Assembly: GCA_025997955.1 (NCBI GenBank)
Contig: BNVH01000069.1
Span: 1 to 20,766 of the forward strand
Direction: 5' to 3'
Length of the DNA stretch: 20,766 nucleotides
Source: Synergistales bacterium
GTDB taxonomy: Bacteria > Synergistota > Synergistia > Synergistales > Aminobacteriaceae
In this document: positions 1 through 8,128 of the stretch, one piece after another
Layout of the letters: every line of letters begins with the position of its first letter
Position numbering within the stretch: the first letter of the stretch is position 1
Position numbers and translations under genes: made by a program
Notes under the pieces: generated by a model
What the model saw: only the letters and a program-made list of their open reading frames with translations
Told to the model about the DNA's origin: nothing
The model's database searches: none

Positions 1-2
1 CC

Positions 3-2618
3 AACAAACCGATGATAATCGGACTGAAAGCCAACGTTCACGAAATCGCCGCCACATTCCGCAAGGCGTACCCCAACGCGAAAATCCTCTATCCGGGCAA
101 GGAGGATTTTACCCCGAAAAACCGCCAAAAGATTTTCAACGACATAAAAAACAACAGTTGGGACGCCGTGATTTTAACACACGACCAATTCGGGAAAATA
201 CCCCAATCGCCTGAAATCCAAAAGCAAATTCTGGAAAAAGAATTGGAAAGCGTGGATGAGAATTTACAGGTATTGCGCGAACAGGGTAAGGAAATTTCAA
301 GAAAAATGCTCAAAGGCGTTGAAACTCGAAAGGAAAACCTCGAAGTCAAAATCAAGGCGCTGACCGAGCAAATCAAAAACCGCACGGACGACATTGTGGA
401 TTTCAAGTTGATGGGTATTGACCATATTTTTGTTGATGAAAGCCACCGCTTCAAAAACCTGATGTTCAACACCCGCCACGACCGCGTGGCAGGTTTGGGT
501 AATCCCGAAGGCAGCCAAAGGGCATTAAATATGCTGTTTGCATTGCGCACTATCCAAGAGAGAACGGGTAAGGATTTAGGCGCAACTTTTCTTTCCGGTA
601 CAACCATTTCCAATTCTCTGACTGAATTGTACCTGCTTTTCAAATACCTGCGTCCGCAGGAAATGGAACGGCAGAATATCAATTCCTTTGATGCGTGGGC
701 AGCGGTTTTTGCCCAAAAGAACAGGGATTATGAATTTTCCATTACCAACGAGATTGTACAGAAAGAACGGTTCAGGTACTTTATCAAAGTGCCTGAATTA
801 GCCGCTTTCTATTCCGAGATTACCGATTTCCGCACGGCAAAGGATATAGGTATAGACCGCCCCGAAAAGAAAGAAATTCTGCACAATATCCCGCAGACGC
901 CACAGCAGCAGGAATTTATCAAAAAACTGGTTGCATTTGCCAAAAGCGGCGATGCCACCCTGTTGGGACGCGCACCGCTCGAAGGCGGGGAGAAGGATGC
1001 CAAAATGCTGATAGCAACCGATTATGCACGGAAAATGTCATTGGATATGCGCATGATTGATAAAGGCAAATACGATGACCATATTGACAACAAAGCCTCG
1101 CACTGTGCCATGAAAATTGCCGGATACTACAAAAAGTACGATAAGGAAAAGGGAACACAGTTTGTCTTTTCCGATTTGGGAACATACAAGCCGGGCGAAT
1201 GGAACGTATATTCCGAAATCAAACGCAAATTGGTGGAAGACCACAAAATACCTGCGCACGAAGTTCGATTTATTCAGGAGGCAAAGACCGAAGTTGCCCG
1301 CAAAGCCATGATACAGTCAATGAACGATGGAAATATTCGCGTAATCTTCGGAAGTACGGAAATGCTTGGCACAGGCGTAAACGCACAGAGGCGAGCCGTA
1401 GCCGTCCACCATTTGGACAGCCCTTGGCGACCAAGCGATTTGGAACAAAGGGAAGGACGCGCTATCAGAAAAGGCAATGAAATCGCCAAACTCCACGCCG
1501 ACAACAAGGTAGATGTGATTATTTATGCCGTCGAAAAATCGCTCGACAGTTACAAGTTCAACCTTTTGCACAACAAACAACTGTTTATTACGCAACTCAA
1601 AACCAACAATATGGGTAGCCGCCGTATTGACGAGGGCAGCATGAGCGAAGACAGCGGCATGAATTTTTCGGAGTATGTCGCCATTCTTTCGGGTAATACC
1701 GATTTGCTGGAAAAGGCAAAATTGGACAAGAAAATAGCCGCCCTCGAAAGCGAGCGGCAGGGTTTTGCCAAAAACAAGGCAATATCCGTGTATAAACTGG
1801 AAGATACCGTGCGCACGATAGACGGAAACAAAGAGATAATCTCCCGAATGAAAGGTGATTGGGAAACCTTTAACAGCCGCGTACAACACGACAAAGAGGG
1901 TAACAAACTCAACCCCTTGAAATTGGACGGCGTGGAAAGCGCGGACGTAAAAGTCCTTGCCGCCAGACTTGCCCATATCAGCGACCACGCCACCACGCAC
2001 GGCGAATATTACCCAATCGGCGAACTGTACGGCTTCAAACTTTTGGTCAAAACCGAAGACAGCATGAAAGAAGGTTTGTTTATGAAGGAAAACCGCTTTT
2101 TCATTGAAGGCGAGGGACATATCAAGTACAATTACAACAACGGTCATATCGCAAGCGACCCGAAATTAGCGGTCAATTATTTTCTTCATTCACTCGAAAA
2201 AATACCCACGCTGATAGAAAACCACCTGAAGCAGAACGAAAAACTGTCAATCGACCTGCCTGTTTTGCAGGGAATTGCCCAAACAACATGGCGCAAGGAA
2301 GACGAATTGAAAACCCTCAAATCGGAACTTTCGGCATTAAACAGGCAAATACAACTTTCGCTGAAACCTATTGACACAGGCGAAGATAAACCCGACAAAA
2401 AACAGGGTAACGAACAGCCTCAATCCACCAAGCCCGAACTTACCGAAGCGGAAAAAGCCGGGCAGGAGATACATGCTCTATTCACAGGTAAATTGAAACC
2501 AAGCGATATAACGCCCATACCCAACCGTTTGCAGGAATATAAGGAAGCAATGGGCGACAGGCTGGTAATAGCGACCGTTCCGAAGCATGAAAACGACAGG
2601 AAAGGGTTTAAGCTATGA
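3..2618 (+). CDS. SNF2-type helicase of a conjugative element (methylase-helicase family), 5'-truncated by window edge
   Basis: The frame is open from the first bases of the window before the first internal Met (base 12), so the true start lies to the left. Numbering from that Met, a coiled-coil-rich segment spans about 65-125. Helicase motif II appears as VDESH (141-145) and a motif III-like SGTT at 195-198. The C-terminal helicase lobe has GTGVNAQ (453-459) and the arginine finger QREGRAIR (479-486). About 380 further residues follow, ending in a charged tail. This matches the C-terminal two thirds of the giant methylase-plus-SNF2-helicase proteins carried by Bacteroidetes conjugative transposons; the methylase part, if present, would be upstream and is not seen. 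ATP-dependent DNA translocation is inferred from the motifs. Its stop overlaps the next start (ATGA, 2615-2618), which suggests translational coupling. Confidence 0.85.
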   Translation, partial: NKPMIIGLKANVHEIAATFRKAYPNAKILYPGKEDFTPKNRQKIFNDIKNNSWDAVILTHDQFGKIPQSPEIQKQILEKELESVDENLQVLREQGKEISRKMLKGVETRKENLEVKIKALTEQIKNRTDDIVDFKLMGIDHIFVDESHRFKNLMFNTRHDRVAGLGNPEGSQRALNMLFALRTIQERTGKDLGATFLSGTTISNSLTELYLLFKYLRPQEMERQNINSFDAWAAVFAQKNRDYEFSITNEIVQKERFRYFIKVPELAAFYSEITDFRTAKDIGIDRPEKKEILHNIPQTPQQQEFIKKLVAFAKSGDATLLGRAPLEGGEKDAKMLIATDYARKMSLDMRMIDKGKYDDHIDNKASHCAMKIAGYYKKYDKEKGTQFVFSDLGTYKPGEWNVYSEIKRKLVEDHKIPAHEVRFIQEAKTEVARKAMIQSMNDGNIRVIFGSTEMLGTGVNAQRRAVAVHHLDSPWRPSDLEQREGRAIRKGNEIAKLHADNKVDVIIYAVEKSLDSYKFNLLHNKQLFITQLKTNNMGSRRIDEGSMSEDSGMNFSEYVAILSGNTDLLEKAKLDKKIAALESERQGFAKNKAISVYKLEDTVRTIDGNKEIISRMKGDWETFNSRVQHDKEGNKLNPLKLDGVESADVKVLAARLAHISDHATTHGEYYPIGELYGFKLLVKTEDSMKEGLFMKENRFFIEGEGHIKYNYNNGHIASDPKLAVNYFLHSLEKIPTLIENHLKQNEKLSIDLPVLQGIAQTTWRKEDELKTLKSELSALNRQIQLSLKPIDTGEDKPDKKQGNEQPQSTKPELTEAEKAGQEIHALFTGKLKPSDITPIPNRLQEYKEAMGDRLVIATVPKHENDRKGFKL

Positions 2619-3544
2619 CGCATGAAGAATTGAAATACCGGCAGGGCTGGACGCTGGAACAGAAGATTGACCACAGCGTTGGCGTTGTATCTGCATTTTT
2701 GGCAAGAACGAACAGCAAAGCCTATATTTCCTATTCCGGCGGTAAAGACAGCGGAGTAATGCTGGATATAATCCGGCGTTTTGTGGATAAAACCGTTCCC
2801 GCCGTCTTTTGCAATACCGGCAACGAATATCCCGAAGTCGTGAAATTCGTGCGTGAAACGGACAATCTAACCGTTATCCGTCCCGAAATCCATATCCGGC
2901 AACTGATTGAAAAATACGGATTTCCCTTAATCAGCAAGGAACAGAGCCAATATATCCGGCAGGCAAAGCACACGCATAGCGAAAAGTTACGCAATATCCG
3001 CTTGAATGGAAGTATAAACGGTATCGGTAAAGTTTCGGAACGCTGGAAATTTTTGATTGACGCGCCTTTTGACGTTAGCGAGAAATGCTGCTATTTCTTG
3101 AAAAAGAAACCTTTTGCCAAATTTCAAAAGCAGACGGGCTTGTTTCCTCTTATCGGTACAATGGCGGGCGAAAGCCGTTTGCGCCTGCAAAAATGGTTAC
3201 AGCACGGCTGCAACCTGTTTGATACGGATAAAACGGCGAGTTATCCACTGTCTATTTGGACGGAACAGGATATTTGGGCGTATATCCATAAATTCAAATT
3301 GCCTTACAGTCCCATTTATGATTTGGGCTTGCGGCGTACAGGCTGTATGTTTTGCGGGTTCGGCTGCCACATTAAGGGCGACCGTCGTTTTTATTTCCTC
3401 AAAGAACACAAACCTAAAATCTACGAGCATTTTATGCAAATGACAAACAACGGCGTAACCTATAAAGAGGCGTTGCGCTTTTGCGGAATTGACTTTCCGG
3501 ACGGAACGAACAGGCAGACAAGAATTGAATTTTTACACATTTAA
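2615..3544 (+). CDS. PAPS-reductase-like PP-loop ATPase (DndC-like family) with Cys cluster
   Basis: The protein has 309 residues. The PP-loop SGGKDS lies at 41-46 after a beta strand (AYISY), the signature of PAPS reductase and related adenylating enzymes. Cysteines sit at 158-159 and in the cluster CMFCGFGC (244, 247, 251), a spacing compatible with an iron-sulfur site as in DndC and other sulfur-handling PP-loop enzymes; that binding is inference. No sulfate-assimilation gene lies nearby, so a housekeeping cysH role is unlikely. Members of this family are common on Bacteroidetes mobile elements and phages, where the substrate is unknown. The start overlaps the stop of the helicase gene by four bases. 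The stop overlaps, tail to tail, with the nuclease-family gene on the other strand (3541-3544). Confidence 0.85.
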   Translation: MTHEELKYRQGWTLEQKIDHSVGVVSAFLARTNSKAYISYSGGKDSGVMLDIIRRFVDKTVPAVFCNTGNEYPEVVKFVRETDNLTVIRPEIHIRQLIEKYGFPLISKEQSQYIRQAKHTHSEKLRNIRLNGSINGIGKVSERWKFLIDAPFDVSEKCCYFLKKKPFAKFQKQTGLFPLIGTMAGESRLRLQKWLQHGCNLFDTDKTASYPLSIWTEQDIWAYIHKFKLPYSPIYDLGLRRTGCMFCGFGCHIKGDRRFYFLKEHKPKIYEHFMQMTNNGVTYKEALRFCGIDFPDGTNRQTRIEFLHI

Positions 3545-4578
3545 CCGATTTCCTTTTTAACCTTTTCCAGATACTGATTGCTGAAATCAATCTTCAATTC
3601 AACCCAAAGCGGCAAATGGTCGGACATTTGGAAGGTGCGCCAAGTAGAAAGGTAGTATTTCTCAATTTCTTTATCGGTTTTACCGTTTACTTTGTCAAGG
3701 AAATATGACTTGTATGTTTCCAAATCGTTTGCTGTATAAACCGTTTCGGCAAAATTGAAAGCCCCCGCCTTTTGCGACTTTTCGGAAAAAACGGTCATTT
3801 TGTCGTCCAATTTCAGGTTAAAGGCAATCTGGTCATAATGGCTGGTATTGCCCAAGTCCGAAGGGTGTTCCTTAATTGCCTGCGGAACGGAAAAACCGTA
3901 TTTTTCCAATGCCTGCATTGTGTCGTCATTTACATTCGGGATATTGAAATCGCCCAGCAGAATATAACTTGTATCTTCCTTTTTGGCTCTTTTAGACAAG
4001 ACGGAAGTGATTGTATCTATTTCTTTTTCACGCTTTTTCTTGTCGGCGGAAGAGGTTGAGCCGTAATAAATATGCATGGTTGTCAAAATAAACTTAAACC
4101 AGCCCGCCTGAAACGCTACACAATAGGGAGTTCGGGCAAACTGCAACTGCCCGTCAATCAATTTATCTTTGGGTAAAACGATTTCCCCTGCCATTTTTTG
4201 AAAGGAAACCTTGCTCCTGTCATACAAAAAAGCCATGCGCTCGCCGCCGCCCGCACTGCCGTCGGTGCTGTCGGTAACAAAATAATCCCAATTCAGGCTC
4301 AGCAACGAAACGAGGTCTTGCAAGCCTTTGAGATTGGCGGAAACCTCCTGAACAGCAATCAAATCGAAACGGCTAATGATTTCCACCAGATAATGCAGGC
4401 TTTCGCGGCGGCGGTTGTCGCCAAATTCGCGGATATTCCAAGTGGCAAGCAGTAGAGTGTCCTCCGCCGTTTTTTGCGGAATATCGCGGTCTAACCGGCT
4501 GCGCAACTTTAACAGATTGTCTGTTGTGCGAAGCCTTTCCTCTTTGTTCAGATTCTTTAACAAGTGATAGTTGGGCAT
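3541..4578 (-). CDS. endonuclease/exonuclease/phosphatase (EEP) family protein
   Basis: The protein has 345 residues and a complete EEP catalytic set: WNIREFG with Asn48, VQEV with Glu78, MHIYYG with His169, GDFN with Asp210 and Asn212, and SDHLPLW with Asp320-His321 near the C-terminus. The fold is that of DNase I, exonuclease III and related Mg-dependent phosphodiesterases, so a nuclease or phosphatase acting on nucleic acid is expected. The family also contains lipid phosphatases, so the substrate is not certain. No signal peptide is visible, so it probably acts in the cytoplasm. It is the last gene of the minus-strand run starting at 7345, separated from the HTH gene by 73 bases that contain a possible promoter of its own. 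Its stop overlaps the convergent PP-loop gene. Confidence 0.85.
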   Translation of the reverse strand: MPNYHLLKNLNKEERLRTTDNLLKLRSRLDRDIPQKTAEDTLLLATWNIREFGDNRRRESLHYLVEIISRFDLIAVQEVSANLKGLQDLVSLLSLNWDYFVTDSTDGSAGGGERMAFLYDRSKVSFQKMAGEIVLPKDKLIDGQLQFARTPYCVAFQAGWFKFILTTMHIYYGSTSSADKKKREKEIDTITSVLSKRAKKEDTSYILLGDFNIPNVNDDTMQALEKYGFSVPQAIKEHPSDLGNTSHYDQIAFNLKLDDKMTVFSEKSQKAGAFNFAETVYTANDLETYKSYFLDKVNGKTDKEIEKYYLSTWRTFQMSDHLPLWVELKIDFSNQYLEKVKKEIG

Positions 4579-4598
4579 ATTTTTTTACATTTTAGGTG

Positions 4599-4606
4599 CA
4601 AAAATA
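4599..4606 (-). promoter_or_regulatory. possible -7 promoter element for the EEP gene
   Basis: On the minus strand the bases read TATTTTTG, matching the Bacteroidetes -7 consensus TAnnTTTG, about 20 bases upstream of the ATG at 4578. No clear TTTG lies at the usual 19-21 base spacing upstream, so this is a weak call in AT-rich DNA. Confidence 0.3.
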
Positions 4607-4651
4607 ATAATTTTTAGAATAAAACACTATAGCCTTGAAATAGAAAATTTG

Positions 4652-4957
4652 CTATCTTTTTGGTTTATAGCGTTTTTCAAAATGCTTTTTGATAAACCGT
4701 TCCACGTCCGATTGCAGGTAGTACATCTTTTGGTCGATTTGTTTGTACGGCAACCAGCCCAGACTGCGGTAGCGTTGCAAAGAACGCTTGCTCACATTGA
4801 GCATCATGCACAAGTCCTGATTGTCTAAAAGAAGTTCGCCGTCAAGCGTTTGCCGTTCCCTTTCGGGCGGCGGTTTTACAAGACTGTTTTCCAAGCGGTC
4901 GAAGCGTTCCATTATTTTTTGAAACCACCTGTCTAAATATTCCTTTTCGATAAACAT
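4652..4957 (-). CDS. helix-turn-helix (MerR/excisionase-like) protein of the mobile element
   Basis: The protein has 101 residues. A short amphipathic N-terminal helix (1-25) precedes a winged helix-turn-helix at about 42-92, with the segment LNVSKRSLQRYRSLGWLPY followed by a beta wing (QKMYYLQ) and VERFIKKHF. This is the HTH_17 pattern of excisionases and small regulators that occur in multiple copies on Bacteroidetes conjugative elements. The C-terminus is basic (KRYKPKR). It starts 11 bases after the primase stop on the same strand, so it is probably co-transcribed. Whether it acts as excisionase, repressor or replication accessory factor cannot be told from sequence. It resembles the HTH protein encoded at 6986-7345 in layout and in the recognition helix (RSLQRYRS versus RTLQRLRS). 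Confidence 0.8.
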   Translation of the reverse strand: MFIEKEYLDRWFQKIMERFDRLENSLVKPPPERERQTLDGELLLDNQDLCMMLNVSKRSLQRYRSLGWLPYKQIDQKMYYLQSDVERFIKKHFEKRYKPKR

Positions 4958-4968
4958 AACGCCTGATT

Positions 4969-7023
4969 TTAGATTTGACCGATAATGAAATAACTTGCAT
5001 TGGAAGCATCGCGCAGGATAATTTCCTTTTCACGCATAAACTTGATATAACTTTTTGCCGTGCGTTCCTTTACGTCTAAAAGCCTCTGTATCTGTTCGCA
5101 TAAATCAACATAGGTACAAAAGCGTTGATTGGCAAAAATCGTTTTGGCAACGCCCGCAAGTTCGGTTTCCTTGCGCTTTTCTTTTTCCTCTTTGGGCTTT
5201 TCGCCGAAATAGGTGTGCATATCCTTTTCTTTGTCCCAAGCAAATTGCACCAGCGGAACATCAAGAGGACTGCCATCGCGCACTTTCAATGCCTTGACAA
5301 CCGAAACCGCAGGATTTTCGTCTTTCTCAATGGAAAGGATTGCAGCCGCTTTGCGCTGCAATTCCGAGCCTAAATGCCCGCGAAGCTTCAAACCGTTGGG
5401 AATAAAATGCAACACGCAGACAATGCAGGTTTTGTAAATGCCTGCCAAGCGATAGAGTTCGTCAATAACGCCCACACTTTCGGCTTCATCGTTGGCGCAG
5501 CGCACCAAATCGGCAATACCGTCTATGACCACCATTTGAATACCGCCGAACTGGTAATAAAACTTGTCCATACTTTGGATAATCGCCTGCATACGCTCTT
5601 TGCGCGACATGGAAGTCAGGCAGTAGGCTTTGAAGTATGCGGGCATTGTTTCCAATTTTCCGCGCCTTAAAATGCCGGAAATGTTTTTGTAGAGTTGCGT
5701 TTCCGATTGTTCGGTATCGTACAGCAATACGGCTTTGTTGTTTTTGTTCCGCTGAATAATCGTACCCAGCGTATCAATATTTTCTTTTTCGCGGATTGTC
5801 CCTGCAATCAAAGAGCCAACATAATTGCTTTTGCCTGTGCCTTCGCCGCCGGTTATGCCGAATAAATTGCCCTGTGTTCCGAGCGGCACATCGTTGATTG
5901 ACACAAGCATTTCCGTTTGAATGGGCGGATTGGAAAAATCAATTTCGCAGGGTTTTAAGATTGCCATCGTTTCAGAATATAGATTGTCTAAAAATTCAAT
6001 GAAAAGCGTAATGAAATTTTCGCGTGTATTGCCGAATTTGAAATAATCCGATATATCTTTTTCCTGCTTTGTGCCTTTCAAAGGCAGTACAAGCCGTTTC
6101 ACGCCCAAATCTGCGAGTTGTAGAGCATGTTTTTGGGACGATTCCAAGCCTGTTTTATCCGTATCGTACAACAGAATAATGTGCTTGAAGCGGTAGGAAA
6201 GTTTTTTAATAAGATTTTGCGGAATATTGCTCGTTTCCGAATTGAAACAGATTGCGTGAAAGCCTTTTGCCGCAAGCGACAAAACATCTTTTTCGCCTCC
6301 TGTAATGAAAAGCGTATCGCCCTTGGACGGCAGTTGTTCCAAACCGAAGCAGTAATTTTCGGGCAGCAAACCGCCATACAAAAAACGAATTTCCGAAAAT
6401 GGGCGGTAAATTTTGATATGCCTTTTGCCCTGATAGCCGAAAATCGGCTCATTGTCGGTCGAATAAAAAGTAAAGGGTTTACCTTCGCTGTTTTCGCTCT
6501 TAAATTCCCGCAACGAAACAATTTTGTATGTTTTCAGGAGTTCAGGCGTAATGCCGTACTTTTGCCAAAAAGACAGTTCCCTTGCTGAAAACGATTGCAG
6601 GACAATCGAATACGGCTTTGCTTTTTTAGGGGTGGGGTTAGGGGTATTTTCGGGCTGTTTTTTCGGCTTGCTGTCGGGAGTTGAAACCGAAACGACAAAA
6701 GAGGTATCGTTTTCGTCAATACCCAGCGACAAGTCGCGGTTAATCGTTTGCAGGATTTCGATAAAATCCTTTGAACTGTTGCAGTCCAAGCCCTTGATTT
6801 TTCCCACAATATCGAAACAGTCGCCCGAATACGCATCGTTGCCAAAATCTTTCATTTTGTAACTTTGGCTTCGCCGGTCGTAATAGATATTGCAGGACGC
6901 TTTGCGGTCTTCATACAGTGGGTTAAAGAAGTTGCGACCGACCCGCCACTGCCCCGCAACATAGTGTTTGAACACATCCAAACCGCTATTTGTCCGTTTT
7001 AAGATTTCGTCTTTGCTCAACAT
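4969..7023 (-). CDS. primase-helicase-like protein: Toprim plus RecA-like ATPase
   Basis: The protein has 684 residues. The N-terminal 1-100 resembles the primase zinc-finger region (PLYEDRKASCNIYYD, then a Cys at 69) but lacks an obvious full CHC2 set. A Pro/Lys linker lies at about 118-136. A Toprim domain follows, with GGEKD (Glu244) and YDTDKTG (Asp287, Asp289). A RecA/DnaB-like ATPase has Walker A GGEGTGKSN (392-400) and Walker B MVVIDG (497-502), then the segment HLGSELQRKAAAILSIEKD. A winged-helix-like tail covers about 625-684. Together these suggest a T7-gp4-like primase-helicase that starts or restores replication of the mobile element after transfer. The gene overlaps the preceding HTH gene by 38 bases. 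The linker is encoded by a G/C-skewed stretch with G-quadruplex potential on the opposite strand. Confidence 0.82.
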   Translation of the reverse strand: MLSKDEILKRTNSGLDVFKHYVAGQWRVGRNFFNPLYEDRKASCNIYYDRRSQSYKMKDFGNDAYSGDCFDIVGKIKGLDCNSSKDFIEILQTINRDLSLGIDENDTSFVVSVSTPDSKPKKQPENTPNPTPKKAKPYSIVLQSFSARELSFWQKYGITPELLKTYKIVSLREFKSENSEGKPFTFYSTDNEPIFGYQGKRHIKIYRPFSEIRFLYGGLLPENYCFGLEQLPSKGDTLFITGGEKDVLSLAAKGFHAICFNSETSNIPQNLIKKLSYRFKHIILLYDTDKTGLESSQKHALQLADLGVKRLVLPLKGTKQEKDISDYFKFGNTRENFITLFIEFLDNLYSETMAILKPCEIDFSNPPIQTEMLVSINDVPLGTQGNLFGITGGEGTGKSNYVGSLIAGTIREKENIDTLGTIIQRNKNNKAVLLYDTEQSETQLYKNISGILRRGKLETMPAYFKAYCLTSMSRKERMQAIIQSMDKFYYQFGGIQMVVIDGIADLVRCANDEAESVGVIDELYRLAGIYKTCIVCVLHFIPNGLKLRGHLGSELQRKAAAILSIEKDENPAVSVVKALKVRDGSPLDVPLVQFAWDKEKDMHTYFGEKPKEEKEKRKETELAGVAKTIFANQRFCTYVDLCEQIQRLLDVKERTAKSYIKFMREKEIILRDASNASYFIIGQI

Positions 7024-7345
7024 ACAGTTGGTGGTTTTTGATTAAGTCCTGCAAATGTTCATCGCTTCGGCGGATAACATTGTCCTGTAACAGGCGTTGT
7101 ATTTCGCTGATACGGTAAAAGATTTTCCCCCTGATTTGCGAGTAATTGATTGAATGAGAGGAGCGCAAACGCTGCAATGTGCGTCCGCTGATTTTCAGAA
7201 AGGTGCAGACTTCGTAACTGTCCACCCAGCCGTCTTCCGGCTCTTCCTCCGCCTTGCTCTGAATGGCGGCGACGAATTTGGCAATCGTGTTGATTTTTGC
7301 CGTTAAATCCTTGAATGCCTGTGATTCTACTGTTATTACTTCCAT
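6986..7345 (-). CDS. helix-turn-helix protein, first gene of the primase operon
   Basis: The protein has 119 residues. An N-terminal helical segment (10-35) precedes a winged HTH at about 41-90, where WVDSYEVCTFLKISGRTLQR gives the two helices and KIFYRISEIQRLL the wing and third helix. A charged helical tail follows. It belongs to the same HTH_17/excisionase-like group as the protein encoded at 4652-4957. Its 3' end overlaps the primase start by 38 bases in another frame, so the two are likely co-expressed. It is the promoter-proximal gene of the minus-strand run, a typical place for an autoregulator, but that role is inferred. The upstream DNA has GACCTTTGCA at 7373-7382 (minus strand), a near match to a -7 box. 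Confidence 0.78.
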   Translation of the reverse strand: MEVITVESQAFKDLTAKINTIAKFVAAIQSKAEEEPEDGWVDSYEVCTFLKISGRTLQRLRSSHSINYSQIRGKIFYRISEIQRLLQDNVIRRSDEHLQDLIKNHQLYVEQRRNLKTDK

Positions 7346-7717
7346 ATTAAATTACATTAAATTAAATTCTGCTGCAAAGGTCGGAAGACGGCAAAAGTCC
7401 ATTTCTAAACTTTAGAAAGGAAAGTGCAAAATTGGCTTGTCAGGCAGGATTGTTAAATTCGTAATTCGCTAATAAACAGCAATTTGAAGAAATGAATAAA
7501 ACGCGAAAAGAAGACAAAACGGGCGTTTTTCTCTAAACTTTTTCGGCTTGCTCGCAGATAGCTGTAAATAAGCATATTATGCCGAAAATGAAGAAATTCA
7601 ACGTTGAAATGCAGTAAAAACGAGGCAAAAAAAATTCCGGAGGTTAAATATTGCCTCAAAAAAAAATGAAATTGGAAGATTTAAAGTGGGAAGCGGCAGG
7701 CAGTACAGGTCAATTTT

Positions 7718-7773
7718 TGAGGTGCAAGGTGCAAGCGCATATTTATATATATGCGCTTGCACCTTGCACCTCA
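7718..7773. repeat. perfect 25-bp-arm palindrome (hairpin/cruciform)
   Basis: The left arm (7718-7742) is exactly complementary to the right arm (7749-7773) around a 6-base AT loop. Each arm contains two tandem copies of GGTGCAA, or the complement. No T-run follows on either strand, so it is not a standard intrinsic terminator. It could be a small non-autonomous repeat, a protein-binding site, or an RNA hairpin at the mobile-element edge. Confidence 0.85.
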
Positions 7774-7816
7774 CTTAAATAATTGATATTCAGATATGAT
7801 TTTTTGTGCGTTTTTC

Positions 7817-7847
7817 TTGTTTGATTGAAAAAATAGTTGTAATTTTG
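7817..7847 (+). promoter_or_regulatory. promoter-like motif in front of the IS remnant
   Basis: TTG at 7817-7819 and TAATTTTG at 7840-7847 are separated by 20 bases, matching Bacteroidetes -33/-7 spacing. No intact gene follows, so if real it may be left over from the lost 5' part of a gene or IS. Confidence 0.3.
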
Positions 7848-8128
7848 TGCCGTAGTTTTATGCAGACATGGGCAGGACAAGCGTAGTCAAAAAAGACCTC
7901 TGCAAACGCTCTAAATCGTACCCCATACGAAGAAATGAAAGCACAAAGTGCTGATTGATAAGATATTCCTACACATAATGATATACCTATAAGGAAGCGG
8001 ATGATCTCAAGGCGTATGTCAAACAGATGGCAGATGTAAAATTCAAACGCTCTCCTCTGATGAGCATCCATATTTTCTTTTATCCCGGCTAACGCTTCGC
8101 TTATCGACAAATTATCGGATGTGGTAGA

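Larger units (their letters stand above)
7346..8128. other. AT-rich non-coding boundary between mobile element and IS remnant
   Basis: I see no convincing gene here. The stretch contains the palindrome at 7718-7773 and a promoter-like motif at 7817-7847. A short open stretch at 7982-8092 (+) has protein-like composition (YKEADDLKAYVKQMADVKFK) but has stops close on both sides and no recognised family. It may be a scrap of a lost gene. Short open frames on the minus strand have low-complexity, aromatic-rich translations and look spurious. An attachment site might be expected near such a boundary, but I could not identify repeated att sequences in the window. Confidence 0.5.

Noticed and set aside
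1317..2147. Long minus-strand open frame (276 codons) opposite the helicase gene
   Set aside because: It mirrors the codons of a gene with clear helicase motifs; its own translation shows no domain and has a hydrophobic, low-information composition.
7453..7659. Minus-strand open frame of 68 codons upstream of the HTH operon
   Set aside because: Its Phe/Leu-rich translation is typical of AT-rich non-coding DNA, and no start signal or homology is apparent.
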